DNA of 58,639 bases from Bacillota bacterium. GTDB taxonomy: Bacteria; Bacillota; Clostridia; Christensenellales; Aristaeellaceae. Under the pieces are notes generated by a model. It saw only the letters and a program-made list of their open reading frames with translations. It made no database searches and was not told the DNA's origin. Below, piece after piece: positions 1-8,140 of this stretch (position 1 is the stretch's first letter; each line of letters opens with the position of its first letter). The stretch lies in contig JAEZTL010000018.1 of the NCBI GenBank assembly GCA_023421395.1, forward strand, positions 1 to 58,639. The letters are read 5' to 3'. The translations under genes were made by a program, and so were the position numbers.

Positions 1-750
1 CTGTTCCTCCTGACCGCCATTTCCAAGATGAAGGACCGGAAGGATGGCGGCAGCCGCGTCGCCATCATCCACAACGGATCGCCGCTCTTCACCGGGGACG
101 CGGGCAGCGGCCCCAGCGAGATCCGCAGATACATTCTCGAAAATGACCTCTTGGAGGCCATCGTGGCGCTCCCCAACGACATCTTCTACAATACCGGCAT
201 CGCCACCTACATCTGGGTGCTCAGTAACAAGAAGGCGGGCACGAAGCGCGAAGGCAAGGTCCAGCTGATCAACGCGAACGGGCTTTTCGAGAAGCGCCGC
301 AAATCCCTCGGCAACAAGAGAAACGACATCCCCGCCTCCGCCATTTCGGAGATCACTCGCGTCTACGGCGAAATGGTGGAAAACGAGATCAGCAAGGTCT
401 TTGACAACGCCGACTTCGGCTATACCAAGATCACGGTGGAGCGCCCGCTGCGGGATGAGAAGGGCAAGCCCGTCCTGAAGAAGGGCAGGCCCCAGCCCGA
501 CGCGAGCCTCCGGGATACCGAAAACGTGCCGCTGAAGGAGGACATCCGCACCTATTTTGAGCGGGAGGTCCTGCCCTTCGCGCCGGACGCGTGGATCGAC
601 GAGGGCAAGTCCAAGGTGGGCTACGAGATCCCGTTCACCCGCTACTTCTACAAGTATGAGGCCCCGAAGCCCTCCAAGGAGATCATGCGGGAGATCCAGG
701 CCATCGAGGCAGAACTGGATGGCGCGCTGGCGGAGGTGTTCGGCGAATGA
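1..750 (+). CDS. hsdM: Type I restriction-modification DNA methyltransferase subunit HsdM (3' part)
   Basis: This is the C-terminal part of the adenine methyltransferase subunit of a type I restriction system. The reading frame is already open at base 1, so the SAM-binding and NPPY catalytic region lies outside the window. The visible 249 residues include the typical HsdM stretch GGSRVAIIHNGSPLF and the segment LEAIVALPNDIFYNTGI, followed by IATYIWVLSNKK. These are diagnostic of the N6-adenine methylase fold of this family. HsdM would join HsdS to modify host DNA and HsdR to restrict foreign DNA. The stop codon overlaps the hsdS start (ATGA), which indicates translational coupling in an hsdM-hsdS-hsdR operon. 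Identification is firm; only the 5' end is missing. Confidence 0.95.
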   Translation: MFLLTAISKMKDRKDGGSRVAIIHNGSPLFTGDAGSGPSEIRRYILENDLLEAIVALPNDIFYNTGIATYIWVLSNKKAGTKREGKVQLINANGLFEKRRKSLGNKRNDIPASAISEITRVYGEMVENEISKVFDNADFGYTKITVERPLRDEKGKPVLKKGRPQPDASLRDTENVPLKEDIRTYFEREVLPFAPDAWIDEGKSKVGYEIPFTRYFYKYEAPKPSKEIMREIQAIEAELDGALAEVFGE

Positions 751-1988
751 GGGCGATGAAGGACAGCGGCGTGGAGTGGATTGGTAGTATACCAGAAAAT
801 TGGTCATTATGCAGGCTGAAAAACTATGCTACCATTCTGAACGGGCAAGATTACGCGGGTGTGGCCGCAGACGATGGCAAATATCCAGTGATGGGCAGCG
901 GTGGTCAATTTGCTACTGCGAATACCTATCTATATGATAAAGAGTCAGTATTACTTGGCAGAAAAGGAACAATCGATAAACCATTGTATCAAGATGAACC
1001 ATTTTGGACTGTTGATACGATGTACTATACTGCTATAAAAGATACGGCAATAGCGAAGTTTTTTTACTATCTTTGCACGCAGATTAGATTCGATTATTAT
1101 CAGTTTGGATCTGCAGTTCCGTCAATGACACAACGCGATTTAAACAGCGTAGACTTCCCATTACTAGATGTGAAGGAACAATCCCGCATCGCCTCCTTCC
1201 TCGATGCCAAATGCGCCCAGATTGACGCCATCATCGAAAAGCAGCAGCAGGTCATTGAAAAGCTTAAAGCCTACAAGCTGTCTGTCATCACCGAAGCCGT
1301 CACCAAAGGCCTCGACCCCACCGTGCCTATGAAGGATAGCGGGGTTGAGTGGATTGGTATGGTGCCGGAAAAGTGGGATATTCAAGCGTTGAAATTTATC
1401 CTTTCGGAGCGAAATCAGAATAATAGTCCGATTATTACAGAAGAAAGGTTATCGTTGTCCATCGACAAAGGTGTAACCTTATATGCAGAAAAAACAACGA
1501 ACCTTGATAGATTTAAGGATGATGTGTCGAAATACAAAATTGCACATCCTGACGATATCGTAATTAACAGCATGAATGTAATTGTTGGAGCGGAGGGAAT
1601 ATCGAAATATTTGGGTTGTGTCAGCCCTGCGTACTATGTCATGTATGCGAGCAATCCCGACTTGTTTTCTATCAAGTACTATGACTATGCTTTCAAGACA
1701 TCGACGATCCGCAAAGTGCTCTTTTCTTTAGGCAAAGGAATTCTAGCTATAGAAAGAGGAAATGACCGTGTTAACACTTGCAGGCTTAAAGTTTCGAGAT
1801 ATGATCTTGGCCGATTAGCTTTCCCTGTTCCTCAAATATCCGAGCAAACAAAAATTGCAGAATATCTCGATAGGGTATGCGCCTCGACGGACGCGGCTAT
1901 TTGTAAGAAGCAGGTCTTAATCGACAAACTCATCGACTATAAAAAGTCCCTCATCTACGAAGCGGTCACCGGCAAGATGGAGGTATAG
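747..1988 (+). CDS. hsdS: Type I restriction-modification specificity subunit HsdS
   Basis: This subunit recognises the bipartite DNA target for the HsdMSR complex. At 413 residues it has the usual two-halves layout. Each half starts with MKDSGVEWIG (about residues 4-13 and 195-204), continues with a variable target-recognition domain, and ends in a conserved helical spacer (EQSRIASFLD and EQTKIAEYLD followed by coiled-coil helices). The ATG at 747 overlaps the hsdM stop; an ATG at 756 is an alternative start. The two recognition domains (roughly 790-1180 and 1380-1860) are visibly AT-rich, while the helical spacer between them and the flanking genes are GC-rich. That mosaic is known for HsdS genes that swap recognition domains. 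No truncation or frameshift is seen. Confidence 0.95.
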   Translation: MRAMKDSGVEWIGSIPENWSLCRLKNYATILNGQDYAGVAADDGKYPVMGSGGQFATANTYLYDKESVLLGRKGTIDKPLYQDEPFWTVDTMYYTAIKDTAIAKFFYYLCTQIRFDYYQFGSAVPSMTQRDLNSVDFPLLDVKEQSRIASFLDAKCAQIDAIIEKQQQVIEKLKAYKLSVITEAVTKGLDPTVPMKDSGVEWIGMVPEKWDIQALKFILSERNQNNSPIITEERLSLSIDKGVTLYAEKTTNLDRFKDDVSKYKIAHPDDIVINSMNVIVGAEGISKYLGCVSPAYYVMYASNPDLFSIKYYDYAFKTSTIRKVLFSLGKGILAIERGNDRVNTCRLKVSRYDLGRLAFPVPQISEQTKIAEYLDRVCASTDAAICKKQVLIDKLIDYKKSLIYEAVTGKMEV

Positions 1989-1990
1989 CA

Positions 1991-4900
1991 ATGAGCGACT
2001 TTGACTACCGCGAGAAGCGCTTCGAGGACGACATCGAGGCTTCCCTGCTGACGGCGGGCGGTTACGAAAAGGGCGCCTCCACCGCCTTCGACCGCGCGCT
2101 GGCGCTGGACCGGGGTACGTTCCTCCGCTTTCTCAAGGCTAGCCAGCCGAAGGAGTGGGAGCGGTACGAAAAGCTCTACGGTGCCGACAGCGAGCGACAA
2201 GCGGTGGACCGCTTCTGCCGCGAGGTGAAGATGGTGGGGCTTCTGAAGGTGTTGCGCCAGGGCTTCACCGACCGGGGCGTGAAGTTCCGCGCGGTGTTCT
2301 GGAAGCCGGAGACCGGCCTCAACGAGAAAAGCGTCGCGCAGTACGAGGCGAACATCCTCCACTGCACGCGCCAGCTGCACTATTCGCTATCCAATGAGAA
2401 CAGCATCGACATCGTGCTGTTTCTGAATGGCATCCCGGTGGTCAGCATGGAGCTGAAGTGCCAGTTCACCGGGCAGAACACGGCGAACGCCATCGCCCAA
2501 TACAAGTTCGACCGGGCGGGGAACGACGCCATCTTCGAGTTCAAAAACCGGGTGCTGGTGCACTTCGCGGTCGACCTCGAAAACGTGTACATGACCACGC
2601 GGCTGATGGGTGACAAGACGTACTTCCTGCCCTTCAATCAGGGATCAAACGGCGCGGGCAGCGTCGGCGGGCGGGGCAACCCCACGCCGGAACACGGCTA
2701 CGCGACCGCCTACCTGTGGGAGAACGTGCTGAAGAAGGAAAGGCTGCTCGAAATCCTGCAGAAGTACCTGCACCTTGCCAAAGATGTGAAGGAGAACAAA
2801 GCCACCGGCGAAAAGACCACCGTCGAGACGATGATCTTCCCGCGGTATCATCAGCTGGACGTGGTGACGAAGCTGCTCGCGGATGTCAAGGCGAACGGCT
2901 CCGGCCAACACTACCTGATCCAGCACAGCGCGGGGAGCGGGAAGTCCAACTCCATCGCGTGGCTGGCGCACCGCCTCACGGGGCTGCATAGTGACGCGGA
3001 CGAGAAGATCTTCCAGTCCGTCATCATCGTCACCGACCGGCGGGTGCTGGACAACCAGCTGCAGGACACGGTGTACCAGTTCGACCATGTGCAGGGCGTG
3101 GTGCAGAAGATCGACAAGAACGCCAAGCAGCTGAAGGAAGCCATCGAGGCCGGGACTGGCATCATCATCACCACGCTGCAGAAGTTTCCGGTGATCTATA
3201 AGGAGGTCAAGTCCGGCAGCCGCCGCTTCGCCGTGATCGTGGACGAGGCGCACTCCTCCCAGACGGGCGACGCAGCCAAGAAGCTGAAGCGGGCGCTGGC
3301 GGACACCGAAAAGATTCTGGAGGAGTACGCGAAACAGGAGGGCGAGGAGGAGGCGAGCCGCAAGGACGACGAGGACAAGCTCCTCGACGAGCTGGCGGCG
3401 CAGGGCTTCCATGAGAACCTGTCGTTCTTCGCGTTCACCGCGACGCCGAAAGACAAGACCCTCCAGATGTTCGGCAGGAAGGACGAGAACGGCAAGTATC
3501 ACCCGTTCCACATCTACTCGATGAAGCAGGCCATCGAGGAAGGGTTTATCCTGGATGTGCTCCGTAACTACATGACCTACAACATGTACTTCAAGATCGC
3601 GAAGGCCATCCCCGACGACCCGGAGCTGGACACAGTGGCAGGCCTCAGCGCGATTAGGCGATTTGAGACGCTTCACCCACACAACATCGCGCAGAAGACC
3701 GCGGTGATCCTGGAGCACTTCCGCAGTGTCACCATGCACAAGATCGACGGGCGGGCAAAGGCGATGGTGGTCACCCCGTCACGCTTGCATGCGGTGCGCT
3801 ACCTCTTGGAGTGCAGGCGGCAGATCAAGGAGAAGGGCTACAAGGATATGGACGTGCTGGTGGCGTTCTCCGGCGAGGTGGAGGATGAGGGGAACACCTA
3901 TACCGAGGTGAAGCTGAACAAGACCAAGTCCGGCGAGACGGTGCAGGAGAAGCAGCTGCCGGAGGTTTTCCACACCGACGATTTCGGCATGCTGATCGTC
4001 GCCGAGAAGTACCAGACCGGGTTTGACGAGCCGCTCCTCCACACCATGTTCGTGGACAAGAAGCTGTCCGGCGTGAAGGCGGTGCAGACGCTCTCCCGCC
4101 TCAACCGCACCATGCGCGGAAAGCAGGATACCTTTGTGTTGGACTTCGTGAACACGGCGGACGAGATCAAGGCCTCCTTCGAGCCGTACTACGAGGAGAC
4201 GGTCTTGGAGAAGGAAACCGATCCGAACGTGATCTACGACCTCAAGAACACGCTGGACGAGTACCGGGTGTATCAGCAGCTGGAGATCGACAAATTCGCG
4301 CAAATCTTCTTCTCTCGGAAGGATCAGGCGGCGGGCGACCTGGGCGCGCTGCAGGGCGCGCTGAAGCCCGCTATGGACCGCTACGAGGCGCTGGAGGATG
4401 AGAAGAAGGAACTGTTCAAGTCCACGCTGGCGCGGTTTAATCGCATCTACGCGTTCATTACGCAGGTCTGCCGGATGTTCGACAAGGACATCCACAAGTT
4501 CAGCGTATACGCGAAGTTCCTCGCGATGATGCTGCCCAAGGGCGACACCACCAACGAAAAAGTGGACGACAAGGTGATGCTGGAATACTACCGGCTGGAG
4601 AAGGACTTCGAGGGCGGCATCCAGCTGGAGGGCACCGACGAGGGCTTCACGCCCATCACCGGCGAAGCAGGCCGCAAGGAGAAGAAGAAGGACCCGCTGA
4701 CCGTCATCATCGAGAAGATCAACGAAAAGTACGGCACCAACTTCACCGAGATGGACAAGGTACTCCTCCAGATCGAAAACGACTATGCGGGCAGCGACAA
4801 GTGGCAGGGCTACGCCGCGAACAACGACCGCAAGACCTTCATGCTGCTGTTCGAGAAGGACTTCCCGGAGATGGCCGCCGCCCGGTACGAGCAGAACGAA

Positions 4901-5011
4901 GATTTCTTCGTCCGGATGTTCAAGGAACCGGAGATGATGGGCCAGATCATGCAGGTGGTCGGCGGCGTGCTGTATGAGCGGCTGAAGAAGCGGGGCAGAG
5001 TTCATGGTTAG
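1991..5011 (+). CDS. hsdR: Type I restriction endonuclease subunit HsdR
   Basis: This is the motor and nuclease subunit of the type I system, 1006 residues, close to the family norm. An N-terminal PD-(D/E)xK nuclease is visible as D140 followed by E154-L-K156. A superfamily 2 translocase follows: Walker A HSAGSGKS at about 312-319, DEAH at about 418-421, FTATP (motif III) and QTLSRLNRT (motif VI). The C-terminal helical region that docks on HsdM/HsdS is present. It starts two bases after the hsdS stop, so it is the last gene of the operon. All motifs look intact, so restriction activity is expected. The island-like boundary just downstream suggests the whole system is laterally acquired. Confidence 0.97.
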   Translation: MSDFDYREKRFEDDIEASLLTAGGYEKGASTAFDRALALDRGTFLRFLKASQPKEWERYEKLYGADSERQAVDRFCREVKMVGLLKVLRQGFTDRGVKFRAVFWKPETGLNEKSVAQYEANILHCTRQLHYSLSNENSIDIVLFLNGIPVVSMELKCQFTGQNTANAIAQYKFDRAGNDAIFEFKNRVLVHFAVDLENVYMTTRLMGDKTYFLPFNQGSNGAGSVGGRGNPTPEHGYATAYLWENVLKKERLLEILQKYLHLAKDVKENKATGEKTTVETMIFPRYHQLDVVTKLLADVKANGSGQHYLIQHSAGSGKSNSIAWLAHRLTGLHSDADEKIFQSVIIVTDRRVLDNQLQDTVYQFDHVQGVVQKIDKNAKQLKEAIEAGTGIIITTLQKFPVIYKEVKSGSRRFAVIVDEAHSSQTGDAAKKLKRALADTEKILEEYAKQEGEEEASRKDDEDKLLDELAAQGFHENLSFFAFTATPKDKTLQMFGRKDENGKYHPFHIYSMKQAIEEGFILDVLRNYMTYNMYFKIAKAIPDDPELDTVAGLSAIRRFETLHPHNIAQKTAVILEHFRSVTMHKIDGRAKAMVVTPSRLHAVRYLLECRRQIKEKGYKDMDVLVAFSGEVEDEGNTYTEVKLNKTKSGETVQEKQLPEVFHTDDFGMLIVAEKYQTGFDEPLLHTMFVDKKLSGVKAVQTLSRLNRTMRGKQDTFVLDFVNTADEIKASFEPYYEETVLEKETDPNVIYDLKNTLDEYRVYQQLEIDKFAQIFFSRKDQAAGDLGALQGALKPAMDRYEALEDEKKELFKSTLARFNRIYAFITQVCRMFDKDIHKFSVYAKFLAMMLPKGDTTNEKVDDKVMLEYYRLEKDFEGGIQLEGTDEGFTPITGEAGRKEKKKDPLTVIIEKINEKYGTNFTEMDKVLLQIENDYAGSDKWQGYAANNDRKTFMLLFEKDFPEMAAARYEQNEDFFVRMFKEPEMMGQIMQVVGGVLYERLKKRGRVHG

Positions 5012-5147
5012 TTCACCCTTTAGATTACCCTTTACCCTTTGGATTCTTTGTCACACATGGGACGGAAGTGCCGCAGAATGCCTGGAATTCAAGGTTTCCG
5101 CGAACCGGCCAACACATGAAATCACGAAGAAAACGCCCCTATGATAA

Positions 5148-5170
5148 TTCAAGTCCCGTCGACCGCACCA
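5148..5170 (+). other. tRNA 3'-end-like fragment, candidate attachment site
   Basis: These 23 bases have the layout of a tRNA 3' end: TTCAAGT as the T-loop, CCCGT as the 3' half of the T-stem, CGACCGC as the 3' acceptor strand, then A and CCA. The 5' half is absent: the bases before the T-loop do not pair with CCCGT, and no GCGGTCG acceptor strand occurs upstream in the gap after hsdR. A terminator hairpin follows directly, as after real tRNA genes. The simplest reading is the distal att repeat left by an element that inserted into a tRNA gene, with hsdMSR inside the element. This rests on pattern recognition only. Confidence 0.5.
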
Positions 5171-5176
5171 TGAGAG

Positions 5177-5214
5177 AAGCCTTGAAGCCATTGGGGTTCA
5201 AGGCTTTTCTTTTT
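5177..5214 (+). terminator. Rho-independent terminator
   Basis: GCCTTGAA (5179-5186) pairs with TTCAAGGC (5197-5204) around a 10-base loop, extended by flanking A-T pairs and followed by a T-rich tail (TTTTCTTTTT). It sits right after the tRNA-like fragment and was probably the terminator of the original tRNA gene. It would also stop transcripts coming from hsdR. Confidence 0.75.
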
Positions 5215-5604
5215 GCCTTGCCGCCCACTTTTCAATTTTCTTCTTGAAGGATGCGTCCAAAGGCGATGCCGATGGTCCCCGCGGCCTGCTTCATCCCGCC
5301 GGAAATCTTATGACCGTATGTGCGGGGGCGTCCACCGCGTTGGAATGACCGGCCGCAGATCTCCGGAGCGCCATCGGCCTGCCGTTCTTCACAGCGGATG
5401 CGAAGGCGTGCCGCGGTTCGCGGAGGCTGCAGCCAAATCCGTGCTCGCCGCGGGCTTTAGCGGGCGGGCATTCTTCCGTGTGGAAGGCTTCGCCGGGTGG
5501 CCGCAAAATCTGCGTGCGGATGCACGGCCAGACGGTCGCGATCTTGCGCCGCCACTCCACAAGGACTTCGCCTGTGTGGTGGGCAGAGGTGAAAATACAT
5601 TGGT
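5215..5604 (+). other. Intergenic stretch without a supported gene
   Basis: Short open frames exist on both strands, but none has a ribosome binding site with a plausible start, a recognisable motif or protein-like composition. They overlap each other in conflicting frames. The stretch may contain decayed coding sequence next to the island boundary. Nothing functional can be assigned. Confidence 0.4.
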
Positions 5605-5633
5605 TTGACGCGGATGGAGTTCAGTGATATGAT
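5605..5633 (+). promoter_or_regulatory. Sigma70-type promoter for the secreted protein gene at 5669
   Basis: TTGACG (5605-5610), a 17-base spacer, and TATGAT (5628-5633). Transcription would start about 30 bases before the start codon at 5669. Confidence 0.7.
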
Positions 5634-5668
5634 CAAAGAATCAATCCACCGGCACAGGGAGAGCTGCT

Positions 5669-6265
5669 ATGAACAAGAGGATAGCCGTTTTGTCAGTCTT
5701 GATGATGGCGATGTTTCTGATGTCGGTGGGCGTGGCGGAGTCAGAACCGGCCGCTCAATTTACCTTTATGGATACGATCACTTGGGATTCGACGCCTGAA
5801 GACGTTGAGTTGGTCCTGGGCGATGATGTTCAGCGCGGGGAGGAAACGGACGAGTCCATCGGGACTGTTGCCGTGCTGTGGACGGAGAATGAAAGCTTCG
5901 CCGGTTACGAATGCGGCAGAATGATGTTCACGTATTACAATGATAAGCTATGCTTCATTGCTTGTTATTATACTGAAACGGATGTCGGCGATGTTGCTTT
6001 GTTAATTGACGGGCTAACCCAAATATACGGCGCTCCCCATATGTATGAATCAGACGAAACGACATTGGATGATCTCATTTCCGGAACCAAGCAAATGTGT
6101 GGCTGGGACATCTGGGATGATACGGAGATCGGAGTTGTTCACCTGAAGAGCGACGGCACACATTCCATATTCCCTCAGCAGAAAATGGATTCCCCTTACT
6201 TGTGCGTTGCTTCCTTTGTGAATATCCCCGTTTTTAATCAATTGCAGGAAGCCGTAGGCGCTTGA
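5669..6265 (+). CDS. Small secreted protein of unknown function
   Basis: The 198-residue product starts with a Sec signal peptide (basic MNKR, then a hydrophobic run to about residue 20, cleavage probably near the VAES segment), so it should be exported. The mature part is acidic and rich in aromatic residues, with two clusters of cysteine. No known domain is recognised; it may be a small envelope-associated or metal/ligand-binding protein, but no function can be given. The start is supported by a Shine-Dalgarno-like AGGGAGA a few bases upstream and by a good promoter at 5605-5633. It forms its own transcription unit, closed by the terminator at 6400-6425. Its GC content is clearly lower than that of neighbouring genes, which hints at a different origin. 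Confidence 0.75.
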   Translation: MNKRIAVLSVLMMAMFLMSVGVAESEPAAQFTFMDTITWDSTPEDVELVLGDDVQRGEETDESIGTVAVLWTENESFAGYECGRMMFTYYNDKLCFIACYYTETDVGDVALLIDGLTQIYGAPHMYESDETTLDDLISGTKQMCGWDIWDDTEIGVVHLKSDGTHSIFPQQKMDSPYLCVASFVNIPVFNQLQEAVGA

Positions 6266-6399
6266 GCAGATAAATCCGGGGAACCGGAGAAGTAAAGATT
6301 ATTGCGCAGAGGAACGCAGGCCAGGATGGAAGGAGCCGCTTCGGTTCCGCCCGTCCAAATTGAATGATTAATTTGCCGATGATGCCATGACTTGTTATA

Positions 6400-6425
6400 C
6401 CGCTCTGAAAAGGGCGGCTTTTTTA
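6400..6425 (+). terminator. Rho-independent terminator
   Basis: CCGCTCT and AGGGCGG pair (one T-G wobble) around a GAAA loop at 6400-6417, followed by CTTTTTTAT. It closes the transcription unit of the secreted protein at 5669-6265. Confidence 0.8.
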
Positions 6426-6611
6426 TGGGGATTTCAAAAGACGGCGAGGCGCTGGAGGGTCAAGCCGGTCATATGCGGCGGCGGCTCCGCCGGATCCGGG
6501 CAAACCGGCGGCGGACGCCGCGGCACCCCCCGCATCTTGCCACGGTACGGAACGGGCCGGCTGGGAAATCCGTCCAATTTCAAAAGCCTGGGGGGTAAAG
6601 GAGAGATGGGT

Positions 6612-7202
6612 GTGAACAAGGCGCTTAGGACCATCAGGACGATGCTGGTGTGCCTCCTCGCGGTCGCGTTGACGGGGTTTGCGGCGTTCGCGGAGGAGGC
6701 GTCCGCTCCGGTTGCGGCGGTTTCGGGGCTTCTGCTGGTGGGGGATCTCCCGAAAGACGCGGAGGTCGTCGAGGACACCGGCGACGCTGAGGGCAATTAT
6801 CGAGAGGCGCTTTTGACGGGCGACGGCGCGATCTGGATCCTGACCGCGCGGCAGGCCGTGGGCGGCGACTATCCCATGGAGATGGCGGCGGCGGATTTAA
6901 TTCAGAAGTATTTTGAGCTCGAGGCCGCGCCCGAGCTGGCGGTGGTCGAAGCCAATCCGGTGGCGGCCTACCCCACCGAAAGGGTGCGCTTTGAAACGGG
7001 GGAGAACGAGGATTCCTCCGTCCACGACGTGGTGCTGATTCGCACGGACGCGTACTTCTTCATCTTCGAGGCGCGCACGAGCGTGGACATCTACGAGGGA
7101 TATACGGACGGCTACGAGGCGGGTGACGCCGCGTCGCTGATCGACGGGTGGGTGGAATCCCTCGACCTCTTCGACGCCGGCGACGCGGCGTCCGGAGCGT
7201 AA
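6612..7202 (+). CDS. Secreted protein of unknown function
   Basis: This encodes about 196 residues with an N-terminal signal peptide (MNKALRTIRTML, hydrophobic core, then AFAEE, cleavage probably after AFA). The start is placed at GTG 6612 because AAAGGAG (6597-6603) lies 8 bases upstream of it, whereas an in-frame ATG at 6606 is only 2 bases away. The mature domain is acidic, without cysteines or a recognised motif, and alternates strand-like and helical segments. That could fit a small ligand-binding or envelope stress protein, but no family is recognised. It is a single gene that faces the convergent inositol-monophosphatase-family gene, with a very long hairpin in between. Confidence 0.75.
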   Translation: MNKALRTIRTMLVCLLAVALTGFAAFAEEASAPVAAVSGLLLVGDLPKDAEVVEDTGDAEGNYREALLTGDGAIWILTARQAVGGDYPMEMAAADLIQKYFELEAAPELAVVEANPVAAYPTERVRFETGENEDSSVHDVVLIRTDAYFFIFEARTSVDIYEGYTDGYEAGDAASLIDGWVESLDLFDAGDAASGA

Positions 7203-7233
7203 GCGCGCCCGAATGCGCTTGACGCGCCGGCTC

Positions 7234-7284
7234 GGAGACAGGATAACGCCACCGGCGCGCGCCGGTGGCGTTATCCTGTCTCCG
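7234..7284. terminator. Very long perfect hairpin between convergent genes
   Basis: A 24-bp perfect stem (7234-7257 pairing with 7261-7284) with a 3-base loop lies between two convergent genes. It can fold identically on both transcripts, so a shared bidirectional terminator is the likely role. It lacks a U-tract on either side, so a U-independent terminator or a mobile repeat remain possible. A second small palindrome (GGCGGC-CAT-GCCGCC, 7285-7299) adjoins it. Confidence 0.6.
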
Positions 7285-7342
7285 GCGGCCATGCCGCCGG
7301 AAAGAACCGGGGCCATTTTTGACCGGTTCGACGCTTAGCGCG

Positions 7343-8125
7343 TCAGCGCGCTTTCGCGGTCAGCGACAGCATTTCCTCATGAACGAGGCCGTTGGTCGCC
7401 AGGCAATCGCTGGCGAGGCCGGTGGGGATCTCCGCGCCGTCCATGGCGCTCATCCGTCCGCCGGCCTCCTCCAGCAGGATCTTGCCCGCGGCGTAGTCCC
7501 AGGGCTTGAGCCCCCGCTCGTAGTACCCTTCCGCGACGCCCATGGCCACATAGGCGATCTCGAGGGCCGCGGCCCCGCAGCGCCGGATGTCCTGACAGCG
7601 GGTAAAGACCTCCCGGGCCAGCGAAAAATTCTCGCCCGCGCGAGCCTTGGTGTAGGGCGACGTGCCGATGGAGACGAGGCTCTCGTGCAGCCGTTCGACG
7701 CGGGACACCCGGATGGGCTTTCCGTCCAGCCAGGCGCCACGCCCTTTTTCGGCCGTGAACATCTGATCCAGGAAGGGGTTAAAGACGATGCCCAGCGTAA
7801 TCTGCCGCTTCTCCATCAGCGCCAGCGCGACGGCGCACTGGGGGTAGCGGTGGATCAGGTTGGTGGTGCCGTCGATGGGGTCGAGGATCCAGGTGGGCTC
7901 GTTCAGGTCCGGCGCCTTTCCCGCACCCTCTTCGCCCATGAACTGGCTTCCGGGATAAAGCGTCTCGAGGTTTCGAGCGATGTGCTCCTGGATCTTGAGA
8001 TCCACCATGGTGGCGAAGTCAAATTCCGCCTTTTCCACGCGCCGATTCACGTTTTCCTCATTTTCCACGATGGACCGGACGGAGCGCACCAGCTCCGTCA
8101 GTGCGGTCATTCTACCGGACTGCAT
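7343..8125 (-). CDS. Inositol monophosphatase family phosphatase
   Basis: The 260-residue product is a member of the Mg2+-dependent, Li+-sensitive phosphatase superfamily (inositol-1-phosphatase, FBPase, CysQ). The metal-binding motifs are all present: G64-E65-E66, D82-P-I-D85-G-T, and W209-D210-YAAG near the C terminus. The substrate cannot be read from sequence. It follows the permease gene by 15 bases and has its own Shine-Dalgarno GGGAGG, so it is the last gene of the importer operon. That context suggests it dephosphorylates an imported phosphorylated compound (a sugar phosphate, inositol phosphate or similar), which is an inference. Length and motifs are normal, so it should be active. 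Confidence 0.9.
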   Translation of the reverse strand: MQSGRMTALTELVRSVRSIVENEENVNRRVEKAEFDFATMVDLKIQEHIARNLETLYPGSQFMGEEGAGKAPDLNEPTWILDPIDGTTNLIHRYPQCAVALALMEKRQITLGIVFNPFLDQMFTAEKGRGAWLDGKPIRVSRVERLHESLVSIGTSPYTKARAGENFSLAREVFTRCQDIRRCGAAALEIAYVAMGVAEGYYERGLKPWDYAAGKILLEEAGGRMSAMDGAEIPTGLASDCLATNGLVHEEMLSLTAKAR

Positions 8126-8140
8126 TTGTACCTCCCGCCG

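Noticed and set aside
5213..5608. Overlapping 131- and 89-codon frames on both strands
   Set aside because: No start signal, no motif, and mutually exclusive frames; treated as noncoding or decayed sequence.
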